Below are positions 11,333-24,168 of a stretch of DNA of 64,000 nucleotides, in pieces. Below the pieces are notes generated by a model. The model saw nothing but the letters and a program-made list of their open reading frames with translations, had not been told where the DNA came from and did not search any database. Every line of letters starts with the position of its first letter. The stretch's first letter is position 1. Source of the stretch: Ctena decussata (lineage: Eukaryota; Mollusca; Bivalvia; Lucinida; Lucinidae); the NCBI GenBank assembly GCA_963989385.1, contig OZ022503.1:53318858-53382857 (forward strand), written 5' to 3'. The translations under genes were made by a program, and so were the position numbers.

Positions 11333-12379
11333 ACTGGTCTCCAAGAATGCCACTTTGAATGAATATTCTGCTTGTTACGGCAAATGAAAAGAGTCTTACA
11401 TGAGCTTCTTGAAAATGTAAATAATTAGTTCAGAATCCCATCACATGAGGTAACTGGAGGAACTGAATCTCACTCTTCATGTAGGTGCCCTTACCCAGGG
11501 GGGCACATGACGTCATAGTGACGTCGCACTAACGTCGACGATAGTGTTTCATGTCTCATACACTTGAAGAAAAGAGAGCATCAGCTGTTAGGAATGTTGT
11601 GAAAAAGTTTCATTGTTGGATGAAAACAAACTATAAAGTATGGACTATATTCGAAATTTGGTCGTGGTCTCGAGCCATAAAAAATAAATAAGTAAATAAA
11701 TAGATATAGAAAATCTGGCGTTTTCCAATATGCAATCGCAACTTATCTCATCATTTGCTTTAACACGTCAGCTTCTATGAGTATCCGAATGTATTACCTT
11801 GCAAATTATCAGTGTGTACATTTAGCAAATCTTATTAGCTATTTTAGGTGTGAAAAACTCAAGTTTCATTCCGACCCTTTTTACGAGAGAGCCTGCACTG
11901 CTTAGACTAGTCTGCGTAAATGCGCATTCTAGTCAGAAAGAGTGTAGTAGCCTACGCACTGGAATTAGTCAGATGTTGCGTGTTTTGACTCATTGTGCAC
12001 TTACTGAGCAGACTGTGCATATGCGCAGTTCGCAAATGCTCATCTGAAGACTTCATTCGCGTGGCGCAACTCTAAATATTCCAGCCACATTCAATGATAA
12101 CAGATTTATTCCTCGTGGTCAGCTGACGCACAACGCTGAAACAACGTTCGGCGTGTCATTAATGTTGGTTAAACGTAAAGGTACTATGACGCTGAATTAC
12201 CGTTGATATTGACGGTTACATGTTACTTTAGACATAGCTGATTATATGAGGCGCAAATTTGTACTTAGTTAATAAAGAGGCTTATTGAAGACACTTTGCT
12301 ATAGTTTACCCACTGATCACACAACATTGAATCACATTGAATCAACGTTGATTCAATGATGATTTAACATTTTGTGTTC
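11333..12379 (+). repeat. Distal part of unit 1
   Basis: No gene seen. Contains a half TGACGTC element near 11500-11545, an AAATAAATAAGTAAATAAAT run near 11683, and a TTGAATC/AACGTTGATTCAA palindrome at about 12325-12365. It is nearly identical to 16475-17504 in unit 2. The stretch around 11870-12150 also recurs in reverse at 50700-50860 and 63350-63550. Confidence 0.8.
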
Positions 12380-12550
12380 GCTGCGGGCTTGATGAGACTG
12401 AACTGCAAACAGAGCAGATCCTGATACGACCGCTCTACTAGGCCTGCAATGTGTGTCCCAGTAGTAAGAACTGCAGGACATTATAACTATTATACTGATC
12501 TCAGACTCTCAAAAGTAGACTTTGGAAATGTTAAAAATCGGTACTTTATT

Positions 12551-12669
12551 GTCTACCACCATATGACAATGAAAACGCCATTTCTCGTCCGATCACCGAA
12601 GTTAAGCAACGGTCGATCCCGGTTAGTACTTGGATGGGTGATCGCCTGGAAATACCGGGTGTTGCAGAC
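12551..12669 (+). rRNA. 5S rRNA-like sequence, copy 2
   Basis: Same 119-bp 5S-like segment as at 2046, followed by TTTT. It has the more canonical GATCCCGGTTAGTACTTGG and GATCGCCTGGAAATACC. The 5' third is divergent from textbook 5S. It could be a transcribed variant or a Pol III module carried by the repeat; nothing in the sequence decides between them. Confidence 0.75.
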
Positions 12670-15553
12670 TTTTGTCTGCTTTTCTTTATTCATTTTCTAG
12701 TTTTATTTTTTCCTTTTATAGTCCCCCCCCCCCAATACATGTATTTTTAAACTGTGCGAAGGAAAATACGTTTCTTTCAACGTTAAAGACCTTTTGATAT
12801 ATCCTACCGTTTACCGTCTACTGTGCACTGTCTACTCGCTCTTCGTTTTGGAGCATGCTGAAAAGCAGTGCATGCTGTTCGCGGTTTTCTGTTAACTATT
12901 TAATTCCAGTGAAGTGTCTACTGTCTGTCTACTGCGTCCTGGATACTTTTACTGCGGCCTGTCTGCTACAATATAGACGCGGTGCAAGCACAGGGACATG
13001 GATAAAAGGTCGCAGCATGTGCGCCTGTTTAAGCGCATCCGGACTCTACAATGATGTACCTTCAACCAAAGTGGAGTCGCACAAACAGATAGAACTCACT
13101 TAAGTACCATAGTAACCCGCACTTTCTGGGAGCTAAACCCTGGTGGCCCGTTGGAATAATAAATGCATGCCAAAATTTCTATGTAGCACATACTTCAGTA
13201 TATTTGGGCAGTAAAACACACACGCAGACACATCTGTACATTTAAATTCTGCAATAGATAAAACAAATAAAATAATAAATAAATTATAAAGGCAGTTATG
13301 ACATTTTTTCTTGTCAATTTTACTTTTGTATGATCGAAATTTTCAGAATTTATAAATTTTCGCAATATGTACAAATTTTGGCATTATTTCTTTTCCCTAT
13401 CGAATGGCTTTCTTCGTCTGAAGATCGATGTTAATGAAATGTGGACCTAGAATACTTAGTTGTGACTGTGGACAGACTTCCAATATCATTATTTTTTCTG
13501 ATACCTAATGGAAAGCCCAAAGAGACGGACCAGATCTTCACATTAATACATAGTACCCAGCTGGCACACAACGTTATAATGACGTCGCATTGACGTCGAT
13601 GCAACCAGATTGCATCGTATCGACGTCATTCTGAAGTCATGTGCCCACTGGGATATACTTTACTGCCAAGAAGTTACAAGACGTCAAAATGACGTAGTGT
13701 TGACGTCGATTTCGACATCATTACGATGTCATATGCCTGCTGGGCGTCTTGTAATGCTGTTCAAACAGTTTGCATCGTTTCAATTTACCCTCTCTATTGG
13801 GACACCTTAAAAATACTGTAATTATTCTAAAATTTGAACAGGTGCTTATAGTAGCCGACAGTGTGTCAAAAATGCTGATAGGATATGACGCATTGCACAT
13901 CTTGGTCTGATTCTAAACTGATTTCTCAGATACATCTATCCCAAAATTTAGGATTACTGCGGCAATTGTTTATTAATCTAGCAGCTCTTGCGTTACATCA
14001 TTGATAATCAAGGGTCCGTCATATTTGCACGTGCATTTTATGCTCATCTCTTGTGTTGAACATTATGAACCTTGTCTGGGCAAAATATGTGTGACGCTTT
14101 ACGCAAACAGTGTGTACCAAGATAATCTATGCAACTGCATAGTCTGTCAGAGTAATTGCAGTGCACCGTTTAATTCCCAGAAGGCATACTTATTCCGCCT
14201 ACCCTGTTCTGATTGTGCTAGTGCACAGATTAGTGTGGACTTAGGTGTTTTGCATATACGATAAGGCTGATTTTATCACGACACGACTCAAATGGCCTGC
14301 GCAAGGAAGAATGTGTGTTCAGCCCATAATGTTTGCGGCGAAATATGTATATATACGTAAACAGGAGGTTCCAAGATATGTCTATCCTATGTGTAGTCTA
14401 CTCTGTTCTGATTGCGCATGCATCTAGTCTAGACAAGCGTGTTTTGCGTATGGCATAGGACTGGTTTTATCACGACACGAGGTATGAGCAAGGAAAAATG
14501 TGTTTCACCCCGTCTTGGTAAAAGCGAATGCAGTCCAATTAGTGTCAATTCCTTTCGCACACTTTACGGCGCTCCAGTGTATGATGCTCAAGATTATTTA
14601 TACATGTTGTGAACGCATAAATGTTACCACAGACTGGGCTGATTCTTCTCGTCGCATGTGGCAATTTTCCGAGGGTGCGGCTCTTGGGTTACATCATTGA
14701 TAATCAAGTTAATCAAGAGTCGGTCATATTTGCACGTGCATTTTATGCTCATCTTTTATGTTTAACATTATGAGCCTTGTCCGGGCAAAATATGTTTGAC
14801 GCTGTACGCAAACAATGGGTACCAAGATAAGTTTATGCAACTGCGTATTCTGTCGGCGTAAGTGCAGTGAACTGTTTGATTCCCAGAATGCATACTTATT
14901 GCGCCTACCCTGTTCTGATTGTTCTATTGCACAGACTAGTCTGGACATAGGTGTTTTGCATATACGATAAGGCTGATTTTATCACGACATGACTTAAAAT
15001 GGCCTGCGCAAGGAAATATGTGTGTTCAGCCCATAATGTCTGAAGCGAAATATGTATGTATACGCAACCAGAAAGTGCCAATATATGGCTACGCTCATGT
15101 GTAGTCTACCCTGTTCTGATTGCGCATGCATCCAGTCTAGACACGCGTGTTTTGCGTATGACATAGGACTGGTTTTATCATGACACGAGGTATGTGCAAG
15201 GTAAAAGGTGTTTCACCCCAACTTGGTAAAAGCGAATGCAGTCCGATTAGTGTCAACTCCTTTCGCACACTTTACGGCGCTCCAGTGTATGATGCTCAAG
15301 ATTGTTTATACATGTTGTGAACGCATAAATGTTACCACAGACTGGGCTGATTCTTCTCGTCGCATGTGGCAATTTTCCGAGGGTGCGGCTCGTAAAGAAT
15401 GCGCATAAATATTACAAAAAAAAAGAGGAATTTGTTCTTTTTGCGTAGTAAGCAACCCTTTGGCTAACAAAACTCTATATACTTAGACCATTTCCCGGTT
15501 GGTAGTCTGTTGAGTAGTAAACATCAACTGCATTTACTATAACAAAGACAAAG

Positions 15554-15762
15554 TTGGATGGATGGATGAATGGATGGCTGGCTGACGCGCGATTTTACGT
15601 TTTTTTCAACAGTATTTCAGTTATATCAGGACGATAATGAAAGAATATGTGCAATGAAATCCCGTTTATGGTAGGAAAGATTTTCGCCTCAAGCGGGACT
15701 CGAACCTGGTCCTCTAGATCAGTAGGCCAGTGCTGAACCTACTGACCTACAGGGGCTCCTAC
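15554..15762 (-). mobile_element. tRNA-derived SINE in unit 2
   Basis: Same insertion as in M1-M4, bounded by CAAAGACAAAG at 15543-15553 and from 15763. Presence at the same site in unit 2 dates the insertion before duplication of the large unit. Confidence 0.85.
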
Positions 15763-17504
15763 CAAAGACAAAGAGACAGACACACAACAAAGGTATTCAA
15801 ATACTCATACAGACAGAGATACACATGATCATAGAAAACTTGTTTAGCTATTTAATCTTAATCAAACTAGACTCAGATTAAAACCAACAAGATTGATTAA
15901 TTCGCCAGCAATAATTTGCATCAACCTTGACGAGGCCAAAAACCAGGCACATGACGTCCTAATGACGTCGCACTGACATCAATATGACATCACCATGTCG
16001 CATCGACGTCAATATGACATCATTACGACGTTATGTGCCTGCCGGGAAGATGCTTTTTATAAAATGTATTAATGAGCTCCATGTTAAAAATATTTATCTC
16101 CCATCGTCCATACAGTCATTTGTTGCAAACAGTCGGATCTTTTCGCACCGAAATGTTGCATTTCTTGCGCGAAAACTTTTTTTCCAGCTATTCTCTTAAG
16201 CTAGTCTGTCAAGCTTTGTTCACCATCTTCATTCACTACCAGATGAAACTCCATATGAGAAGACGTAACTAGTCAGCGTTTACATCGACTGAGAATGAAA
16301 ATGCAGCGAAAAAAGGGGGGACTTATTATCATTTCAGTCACTCTCCAATAGATACATATGACTGCGCCTTGTTTTCTCGTAAATTGTTCTGAAATAGGAA
16401 TCATTCCACCGTTGTTACCGTCAAGATATTCTGCACGCAAATAGTTCCCTGGTTCACTGGTTTTCCGAGGGTGCCACTTTGAATGAATATTCTGCTTGTT
16501 ACGGCAAATGAAAAGAGTCTTACATGAGCTTCTTGAAAATGTAAATAATTAGTTCAGAATCCCATCACATGAGGTAACTGGAGGAACTGAATCTCACTCT
16601 TCATGTAGGTGCCCTTACCCAGGGGGGGCACATGACGTCATAGTGACGTCGCACTAACGTCGACGATAGTGTTTCGTGTCTCATACACTTGAAGAAAAGA
16701 GAGCATCAGCTGTTAGGAATGTTGTGAAAAAGTTTCATTGTTGGATGAAAACAAACTATAAAGTATGGACTATATTCGAAATTTGGTCGTGGTCTCGAGC
16801 CATAAAAAATAAATAAGTAAATAAATAGATATAGAAAATCTGGCGTTTTCCAATATGCAATCGCAACTTATCTCATCATTTGCTTTAACACGTCAGCTTC
16901 TATGAGTATCCGAATGTATTACCTTGCAAATTATCAGTGTGTACATTTAGCAAATCTTATTAGCTATTTTAGGTGTGAAAAACTCAAGTTTCATTCCGAC
17001 CCTTTTTACGAGAGAGCCTGCACTGCTTAGACTAGTCTGCGTAAATGCGCATTCTAGTCAGAAAGAGTGTAGTAGCCTACGCACTGGAATTAGTCAGATG
17101 TTGCGTGTTTTGACTCATTGTGCACTTACTGAGCAGACTGTGCATATGCGCAGTTCGCAAATGCTCATCTGAAGACTTCATTCGCGTGGCGCAACTCTAA
17201 ATATTCCAGCCACATTCAATGATAACAGATTTATTCCTCGTGGTCAGCTGACGCACAACGCTGAAACAACGTTCGGCGTGTCATTAATGTTGGTTAAACG
17301 TAAAGGTACTATGACGCTGAATTACCGTTGATATTGACGGTTACATGTTACTTTAGACATAGCTGATTATATGAGGCGCAAATTTGTACTTAGTTAATAA
17401 AGAGGCTTATTGAAGACACTTTGCTATAGTTTACCCACTGATCACACAACATTGAATCACATTGAATCAACGTTGATTCAATGATGATTTAACATTTTGT
17501 GTTC

Positions 17505-20500
17505 GCTGCGGGCTTGATGAGACTGAACTGCAAACAGAGCAGATCCTGATACGACCGCTCTACTAGGCCTGCAATGTGTGTCCCAGTAGTAAGAACTGCA
17601 GGACATTATAACTATGATACTGATCTCAGACTCTCAAAAGTAGACTTTGGAAATGTTAAAAAACGGTACTTTATTGTCTACCACCATATGACAATGAAAA
17701 CGCCATTTCTCGTCCGATCACCGAAGTTAAGCAACGGTCGATCCCGGTTAGTACTTGGATGGGTGATCGCCTGGAAATACCGGGTGTTGCAGACTTTTGT
17801 CTGCTTTTCTTTATTCATTTTCTAGTTTTATTTTTTCCTTTTATAGTCCCCCCCAATACATGTATTTTTAAACTGTGCGAAGGAAAATACGTTTCTTTCA
17901 ACGTTAAAGACCTTTTGATATATCCTACCGTTTACCGTCTACTGTGCACTGTCTACTCGCTCTTCGTTTTGGAGCATGCTGAAAAGCAGTGCATGCTGTT
18001 TGCGGTTTTCTGTTTACTATTTAATTCCAGTGAAGTGTCTACTGTCTGTCTACTGCGTCCTGGATACTTTTACTGCGGCCTGTCTGCTACAATATAGACG
18101 CGGTGCAAGCACAGGGACATGGATAAAAGGTCGCAGCATGTGCGCCTGTTTAAGCGCATCCGGACTCTACAATGATGTACCTTCAACCAAAGTGGAGTCG
18201 CACAAACAGATAGAACTCACTTAAGTACCATAGTAACCCGCACTTTCTGGGAGCTAAACCCTGGTGGCCCGTTGGAATAATAAATGCATGCCAAAATTTC
18301 TATGAAGCACATACTTCAGTATATTTGGGCAGTAAAACACACACGCAGACACATCTGTACATTTAAATTCTGCAATAGATAAAACAAATAAAATAATAAA
18401 TAAATTATAAAGGCAGTTATGACATTTTTTCTTGTCAATTTTACTTTTGTATGATCGAAATTTTCAGAATTTATAAATTTTCGCAATATGTACAAATTTT
18501 GGCATTATTTCTTTTCCCTATCGAATGGCTTTCTTCGTCTGAAGATCGATGTTAATGAAATGTGGACCTAGAATACTTAGTTGTGACTGTGGACAGACTT
18601 CCAATATCATTATTTTTTCTGATACCTAATGGAAAGCCCAAAGAGACGGATCAGATCTTCACATTAATACATAGTACCCAGCTGGCACACAACGTTATAA
18701 TGACGTCGCATTGACGTCGATGCAGCCAGATTGCATCGTATCGACGTCATTCTGAAGTCATGTGCCCACTGGGATATACTTTACTGCCAAGAAGTTACAA
18801 GACGTCGAAATGACGTAGTATTGACGTCGATTTCGACATCATTACGACGTCATATGCCTGCTGGGCGTCTTGTAATGCTGTTCAAACAGTTTGCATCGTA
18901 TCAATTTACCCTCTCTATTGGGACACCTTAAAAATACTGTAATTATTCTAAAATTTGAAAAGGTGCTTATAGTAGCCGACAGTGTGTCAAAAATGCTGAT
19001 AGGATATGACGCATTGCACATCTTGGTCTGATTCTAAACTGATTTCTAAGATACATCTATCCCAAAATTTAGGATTACTGCGGCAATTGTTTGTTAATCT
19101 AGCAGCTCTTCCGTTACATCATTGATAATCAAGGGTCAGTCATATTTGCACGTGCATTTTATGCTCATCTCTTGTGTTGAACGTTATGAACCTTGTCTGG
19201 GCAAAATATGTGTGACGCTTTACGCAAACAGTGGGTACCAAGATAATCTATGCAACTGCGTAGTCTGTCAGAGTAAGTGCAGTGCACCGTTTGATTCCCA
19301 GAAGGCATACTTATTCCGCCTACCCTGTTCTGATTGTGCTAGTGCACAGACTAGTGTGGACTTAGGTGTTTTGCATATACGATAAGGCTGATTTTATCAC
19401 GACACGACTCAAATGGCCTGCGCAAGGAAGAATGTGTGTTCAGCCCATAATGTTTGCGGCGAAATATGTATGTATACGTAACCAGGAGGTTCCAAGGTAT
19501 GTCTATCCCATGTGTAGTCTACTCTGTTCTGATTGCGCATGCATCTAGTCTAGACAAGTGTGTTATGCGCATGGCATAGGACTGGTTTTATCACGACACG
19601 AGGTATGAGCAAGGAAAAATGTGTTTCACCCCATCTTGGTAAAAGCGAATGCAGTCCGATTAGTGTCAATTCCTTTTGCACAGTTTACGGCGCTCCAGTG
19701 TTTGATGCTCAAGATTGTTTATACATGTTGTGAACGCATAAATGTTACCACAGACTGGGCTGATTCTTCTCGTCGCATGTGGCAATTTTCCGAGGGTGCG
19801 GCTCTTGGGTTACATCATTGATAATCAAGTTATCAAGGGTCGGTCATATTTGCACGTGCATTTTATGCTCATCTTTTATGTTTAACGTTATGAGCCTTGT
19901 CCGGGCAAAATATGTTTGACGCTGTACGCAAACAATGGGTACCAAGATAAGTTTATGCAACTGCGTATTCTGTCGGCGTAAGTGCAGTGAACTGTTTGAT
20001 TCCCAGAATGCATACTTATTGCGCCTACCCTGTTCTGATTGTTCTATTGCACAGACTAGTCTGGACATAGGTGTTTTGCATATACGATAAGGCTGATTTT
20101 ATCACGACATGACTTAAAATGGCCTGCGCAAGGAAATATGTGTGTTCAGCCCATAATGTCTGAAGCGAAATATGTATGTATACGCAACCAGAAAGTGACA
20201 ATATATGGCTACGCTCATGTGTAGTCTACCCTGTTCTGATTGCGCATGCATCCAGTCTAGACACGCGTGTTTTGCGTATGACATAGGACTGGTTTTATCA
20301 CGACACGAGGTATGTGCAAGGTAAAAGGTGTTTCACCCCAACTTGGTAAAAGCGAATGCAGTCCGATTAGTGTCAACTCCTTTCGCACACTTTACGGTGC
20401 TCCAGTGTATGATGCTCAATATTGTTTATACATGTTGTGAACGCATAAATGTTACCACAGACTGGGCTGATTCTTCTCGTCGCATGTGGCAATTTTCCGA

Positions 20501-20640
20501 GGGTGCGGCTTGTAAAGAATGCGCATAAATAAAAGTTTTTTTTTTCGCGTAGTAAGCAACCCTTTGGCTAACAACACTCTATATACTTAGACCATTTCCC
20601 GGTTGGTAGTCTGTTGAGTAGTAAACATCAACTGCATTTA
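17505..20640 (+). repeat. Higher-order unit 3 (truncated)
   Basis: Follows unit 2 in the same orientation and order through the 5S-like copy, paired palindromes, module A and module A'. Homology stops at ATCAACTGCATTTAC (20640), just where the other units continue with TATAACAAAGACAAAG, the SINE target site. Both array edges therefore lie at or next to the SINE insertion point. Confidence 0.9.
17676..17794 (+). rRNA. 5S rRNA-like sequence, copy 3
   Basis: Third 119-bp copy, essentially the same as copy 2, with TTTT directly after. Spacing to copy 2 is 5,125 bp. Confidence 0.75.
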
Positions 20641-22580
20641 CAGTTTCTTTCAAAAAGTGCATATTAAAACCAGATTGGAGGACACCAATCCAACAAAATC
20701 TAATTTTTATCCTTTGCTTCTAAAAAGTGCACCGTTGCGATTACTACAGAAATGCGTGGCATACCCTGGCATAGTTTCTAGATTTCAAACTTGTAAGTAT
20801 TGTTTAGTTTCTTGGTGATTTAATTCTTAACCATTGCTTGTTGTGCGATTTTGCAAGCAGAAGAAACCAATTTGAGTCTGAAACGCTATATTGAGGCCAT
20901 TTCCTGTCTCCCGATCGGGAGACAGAATTATAGCACATCGTGCAAAAAATGGTCAAAATACATTATAGCATATGGGAATGTCCCACGATGCAGAGAATGT
21001 CTCCATTTTTTTTTTTTTTTTTGAGAATTATGCCCAGCTGTATGAAATGGACTGTTAAATATGTCCGGCATAAAACTGTTCGCCCAACTTATCATGCGGA
21101 CTTGTATCTACTGCAAAGGCTAGCATAAATAAACTTGTGTCTGATATTATCGTTTCTTCGGTTTGTTCCTTGCTTCCGCCATGACAATATCAATATTTTT
21201 ATTACAGCTGGTCTTAAGTGTTGCGTGGCGACCGTAAAATGGTCTTTCCGCGCTACCTCACATTTTCTTGTCCTTTGGACTGACTGCATCCATTAGGCTT
21301 CACTTTAACCCATTTATGCCTAGTGCCTCATAAAAGGGTCATTGGTGAACAGTGCAGATCCAGATTAGACGCCGCAATACGCCGCGGCTTCTGACCAGGG
21401 TCTACACTTTTTGCATAAGGCAAACGGTTATGTCTGCTAAAAGAAATAAAAATCATAAAAATGAATAAATCTGACACCCCTTAATTGACAAATGGACTCG
21501 TCCAATTTTTAAGGATAGAAGAGTCCACTAGGGATAAATGAGTTAAAATTGAGCCAGCAGTACCAAAGAGCGTGACCTAAGTAGGACGTTTCAGTACTGC
21601 TTGCGAACTACGGGGTACCTCAATTACACTATTTATATCCTATCTATGGATATCCCTATTTCGAATTTGGCTATACATAATTCGATATCTTTATTTTTGT
21701 ATATCCATAATAAGATTTATGGAAATATATAAATCGAGTTTTGGATGTCACAAAATCATCATGTTGAATATTGGATATCCATGAATTGGATTAATATCAT
21801 GATTATCCAAAAATAATTATTGATATTCAGATTATGGTTTTTCAGAATTCGAAAAAAAAAAACGAATTTACAAAAATCTTGTTGAATATAGGATACCCGG
21901 AACTAGATTTATTGAGTAACCATGCATAATTTTATTTATTTTATTATTATTTTTTTTTTGAAGTAGGGTCGTTCGACTGTGATACTGGCGAAACATGAGT
22001 TTGGTCCATAGTCGGACTGCTTTTTTCACTGGGTTGCAATTGGTACTAGATCAGTGACCTAGAACTGGATACGAATTTGCTAATATACATGTAGATTAGA
22101 CTGATACTCAGTCTCTTATTCTGATTGTCTGCTTAGTATTAGCCTATTTTATCTCTCAGATCCCTTTTCAGGAGCAGAGGAATAAGACTTCGAGCAAATT
22201 TTTAGCTGATGCTTGAACTTAAGACATAACAAAAAAAGAGAAAATATGTTTTAAGTAGGAGACTAATACAAGTCTACATGTATATAAGCTCTCGCACAAA
22301 CTTCGCATGGTTTTCATAACTAACATTCTGCTGCACCCTTCGGAATTAAGAAACCGCCAAAGAAAAAAAAAATAGCGGACTCGGTTAAACTAAGGCTGTT
22401 CACTATGGGGAGTTCTTTACTAAGCAAAATCCTGATTCGGGATATTTTATTTTGTCATATAACAAAGTAACTATGGGTATTCCATGCCAATTTTGGTTTA
22501 TACTGTTTGCTGGTCTGAATAAACTTTATTCAGAAGAGGAAAACAGTTTTTCTAATTCAGGCTTGCTGGGTCAAATGTTT
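20641..22580. other. Right flank of the array, no gene seen
   Basis: Contains a perfect 22-bp palindrome CTGTCTCCCGATCGGGAGACAG split at 20904-20925, a T run near 21008-21022, and a MITE at 21307-21547. A very AT-rich stretch at about 21610-21900 is rich in GGATATCC/ATTATGGATAT words. No exon could be supported. Confidence 0.55.
21307..21547. mobile_element. MITE with TTAACCCATTTATGCC ends
   Basis: TTTAACCCATTTATGCCTAG at the left is matched in reverse by CACTAGGGATAAATGAGTTAAA at the right. A 72-bp miniature relative is at 24582-24653 (TTAACGCATTTATGCC...GGCATAAATGGGTTAA). Both begin and end with TTAA, which would fit a TTAA target (piggyBac-like) or TA target; the superfamily is not settled. 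Confidence 0.65.
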
Positions 22581-22585
22581 GCTTT

Positions 22586-23458
22586 TTAAGGTGGTGATTT
22601 GTGGTAAATACAAAAATCTGCATAAAACCATAAAAACTAACGTATCTCCCTGAAAGTTAGCAGACTTCTTATTTTTGTTGTTCTTTACAGTTTAGAATAC
22701 AAAATAGACGTACATGCTGCTTAAAAAAGTGTTTTTATAAGGAAAGATCAAAGGGTAATTTTCTGCGAATAAATCTGAAAAAATAATATCGTAATTGAAA
22801 ATTTACGTAGTGCTGAAGGTGCATAATTGCATAATGAAGAGCGTCCTAGCAATTTTTTATTCCAACTCTTTCTCAAATTGTAATGTAGACCAGATGAAAA
22901 CGGTAGCTTTTTCTCAAATGTTCAACCATGTACAAAGTAAATGTACACTGGACGCATTTATTAAATATAGGGTAGGCAAGCATACCTATGTTAACACCTA
23001 CAATATAAATAATACATTACTGACATGATCAGTGGTGTGTAGATGAAATTTTTCAACCTTTTTAAAATAGTCTCACCTGTCTTACCTGTGTGTTTTGACA
23101 AAAAAAAATTGGACACAGACTGCATCTTTTTTTCATCTGCTCAGCCTGATAATGTGTGAAAGAGTTTGAAAGAATAATTGCTAGGACGCTCTCCATTATG
23201 CAACAAGGTACTCTAAACACTGAGTATATTTTCAATAATGATATTATTTTTTCAGATTTATTCGCAGAAAATTACCCTTTGATCTTCTCTTATAAAAACA
23301 CTTTTTAACATTAACAAATGCTGCATTTGGGGATTCTAAATTATGAGAAACAACATAAAGAAGGCATCTGCTAAGTTTTTGAAAGATCAGTGTTATTTTG
23401 AGTAGTTTATGCAGATTTTTGTCTTTGTCCCAAATCAGTGATTATCACCACCTTAAAC
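22586..23458. mobile_element. Long foldback element (~0.87 kb)
   Basis: TTTTTAAGGTGGTGAT at about 22586 is mirrored by ATCACCACCTTAAACA ending at about 23458. Arms of roughly 400 bp can be followed inward through GATCAAAGGGTAATTTTCTG and GCGTCCTAGCAATT and their reversed partners. A short centre lies near 23000. No transposase frame is visible, so it is non-autonomous. Confidence 0.75.
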
Positions 23459-24168
23459 ATACTTCATTGCAATAAGATATAGCCTACTTTACCACATTCT
23501 CTTACAACATTTGTTACAGTCCTCCTCGTTTCTTTAATGAATAGCGAGGTGGGGTGGGGGTAGGGGGGAGGGGGATGCATGGGAGGCCAATCTCCCTTTT
23601 GAAGGTGACGTTATTCTCGCGGAATCTTCGATTTACGAATACTCAAGGCAGCCTGTGCATGCGCGCAGTTTGACTGTATACATCTATCTTATCTATCTAT
23701 CTATCTTGACATAATCCACAACCTCATTTCGGGTATTATTTGGATTTCACCACGCATGGTGTGTTAGTAAGAGAAGTAAAAAGTGAGATAGTGCAGGATA
23801 AAAAGATAAAAAGCAAGGTGAAATACATTTCCCAGACGCGATTGTTTACAAAATTTACGACGCTGAGTCATCAGTGGTTGTTCCAAGAGGGACGGTAAAG
23901 ATTTACAACAAGACAAACAAAACAACAACAAGACAAGTTTAAATTTGTTCCCGACTCTGATTAGACTGTGCGGATGTGCAGGCTGATCTGAGCTCTTGCT
24001 ATTCGCACTTGCCGTTTGCAAATTAGACACTCTTCTGCGTATCCCCAGTTACGGCACCTATTGATTGGTGGACTGTAGCCTTAAAAGTGCTTGGTCTCCG
24101 GCGCAATTCTCTGTATACTCGGAGCCAGCCTTTATTTACAAACTTCCATACATTGCACCAGCGTAGAA
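23459..24168. other. Intergenic, upstream of the coding gene
   Basis: Holds a G-rich run (GGTGGGGTGGGGGTAGGGGG near 23551), a short CTAT microsatellite (23683-23705) and a partial GATTAGACTG...CTGATCTGAGC element (about 23950-24010). The last 100 bases probably contain promoter or 5' UTR of the gene beginning at 24169, but no clear TATA box was identified. Confidence 0.4.

Larger units (their letters stand above)
1875..12379 (+). repeat. Higher-order unit 1 (10,505 bp, internally expanded)
   Basis: First copy of the large tandem unit. It shares its start (GCTGCGGGCTTGATGAG), 5S-like segment and downstream order with the copies beginning at 12380 and 17505. It is longer because a 1,793-bp segment occurs four times in tandem (starts 4161, 5954, 7747, 9540). 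The 10,505-bp spacing to the next unit equals 5,126 + 3 x 1,793. Frames of 60-91 codons recur at exactly these spacings on both strands and are repeat by-products. The function of the array, if any, is unknown. Confidence 0.9.
12380..17504 (+). repeat. Higher-order unit 2 (5,125 bp)
   Basis: Basic form of the unit with a single 1,793-type segment. Order: 5S flank, 5S-like sequence, AT-rich spacer, paired TGACGTC palindromes (13556-13740), module A (13985-14680), module A', SINE (15554-15762), TGACGTC element (15945-16045), distal part. At 16462-16480 the junction reads TTTTCCGAGGGTGCCACTTT. This is a fusion of monomer start (TTTTCCGAGGGTGCGGCTC) with the distal part (AGAATGCCACTTTG), the expected product of unequal exchange. 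Confidence 0.9.

Noticed and set aside
4219..20068. Repeated frames of 66, 71-74, 87 and 91 codons on both strands as a family of small genes
   Set aside because: They recur only because the DNA unit recurs, overlap on opposite strands, and pass through the SINE, palindromes and TIR-like words. There is no codon-level constraint: substitutions between copies fall in all positions, and there are no start or splice contexts.
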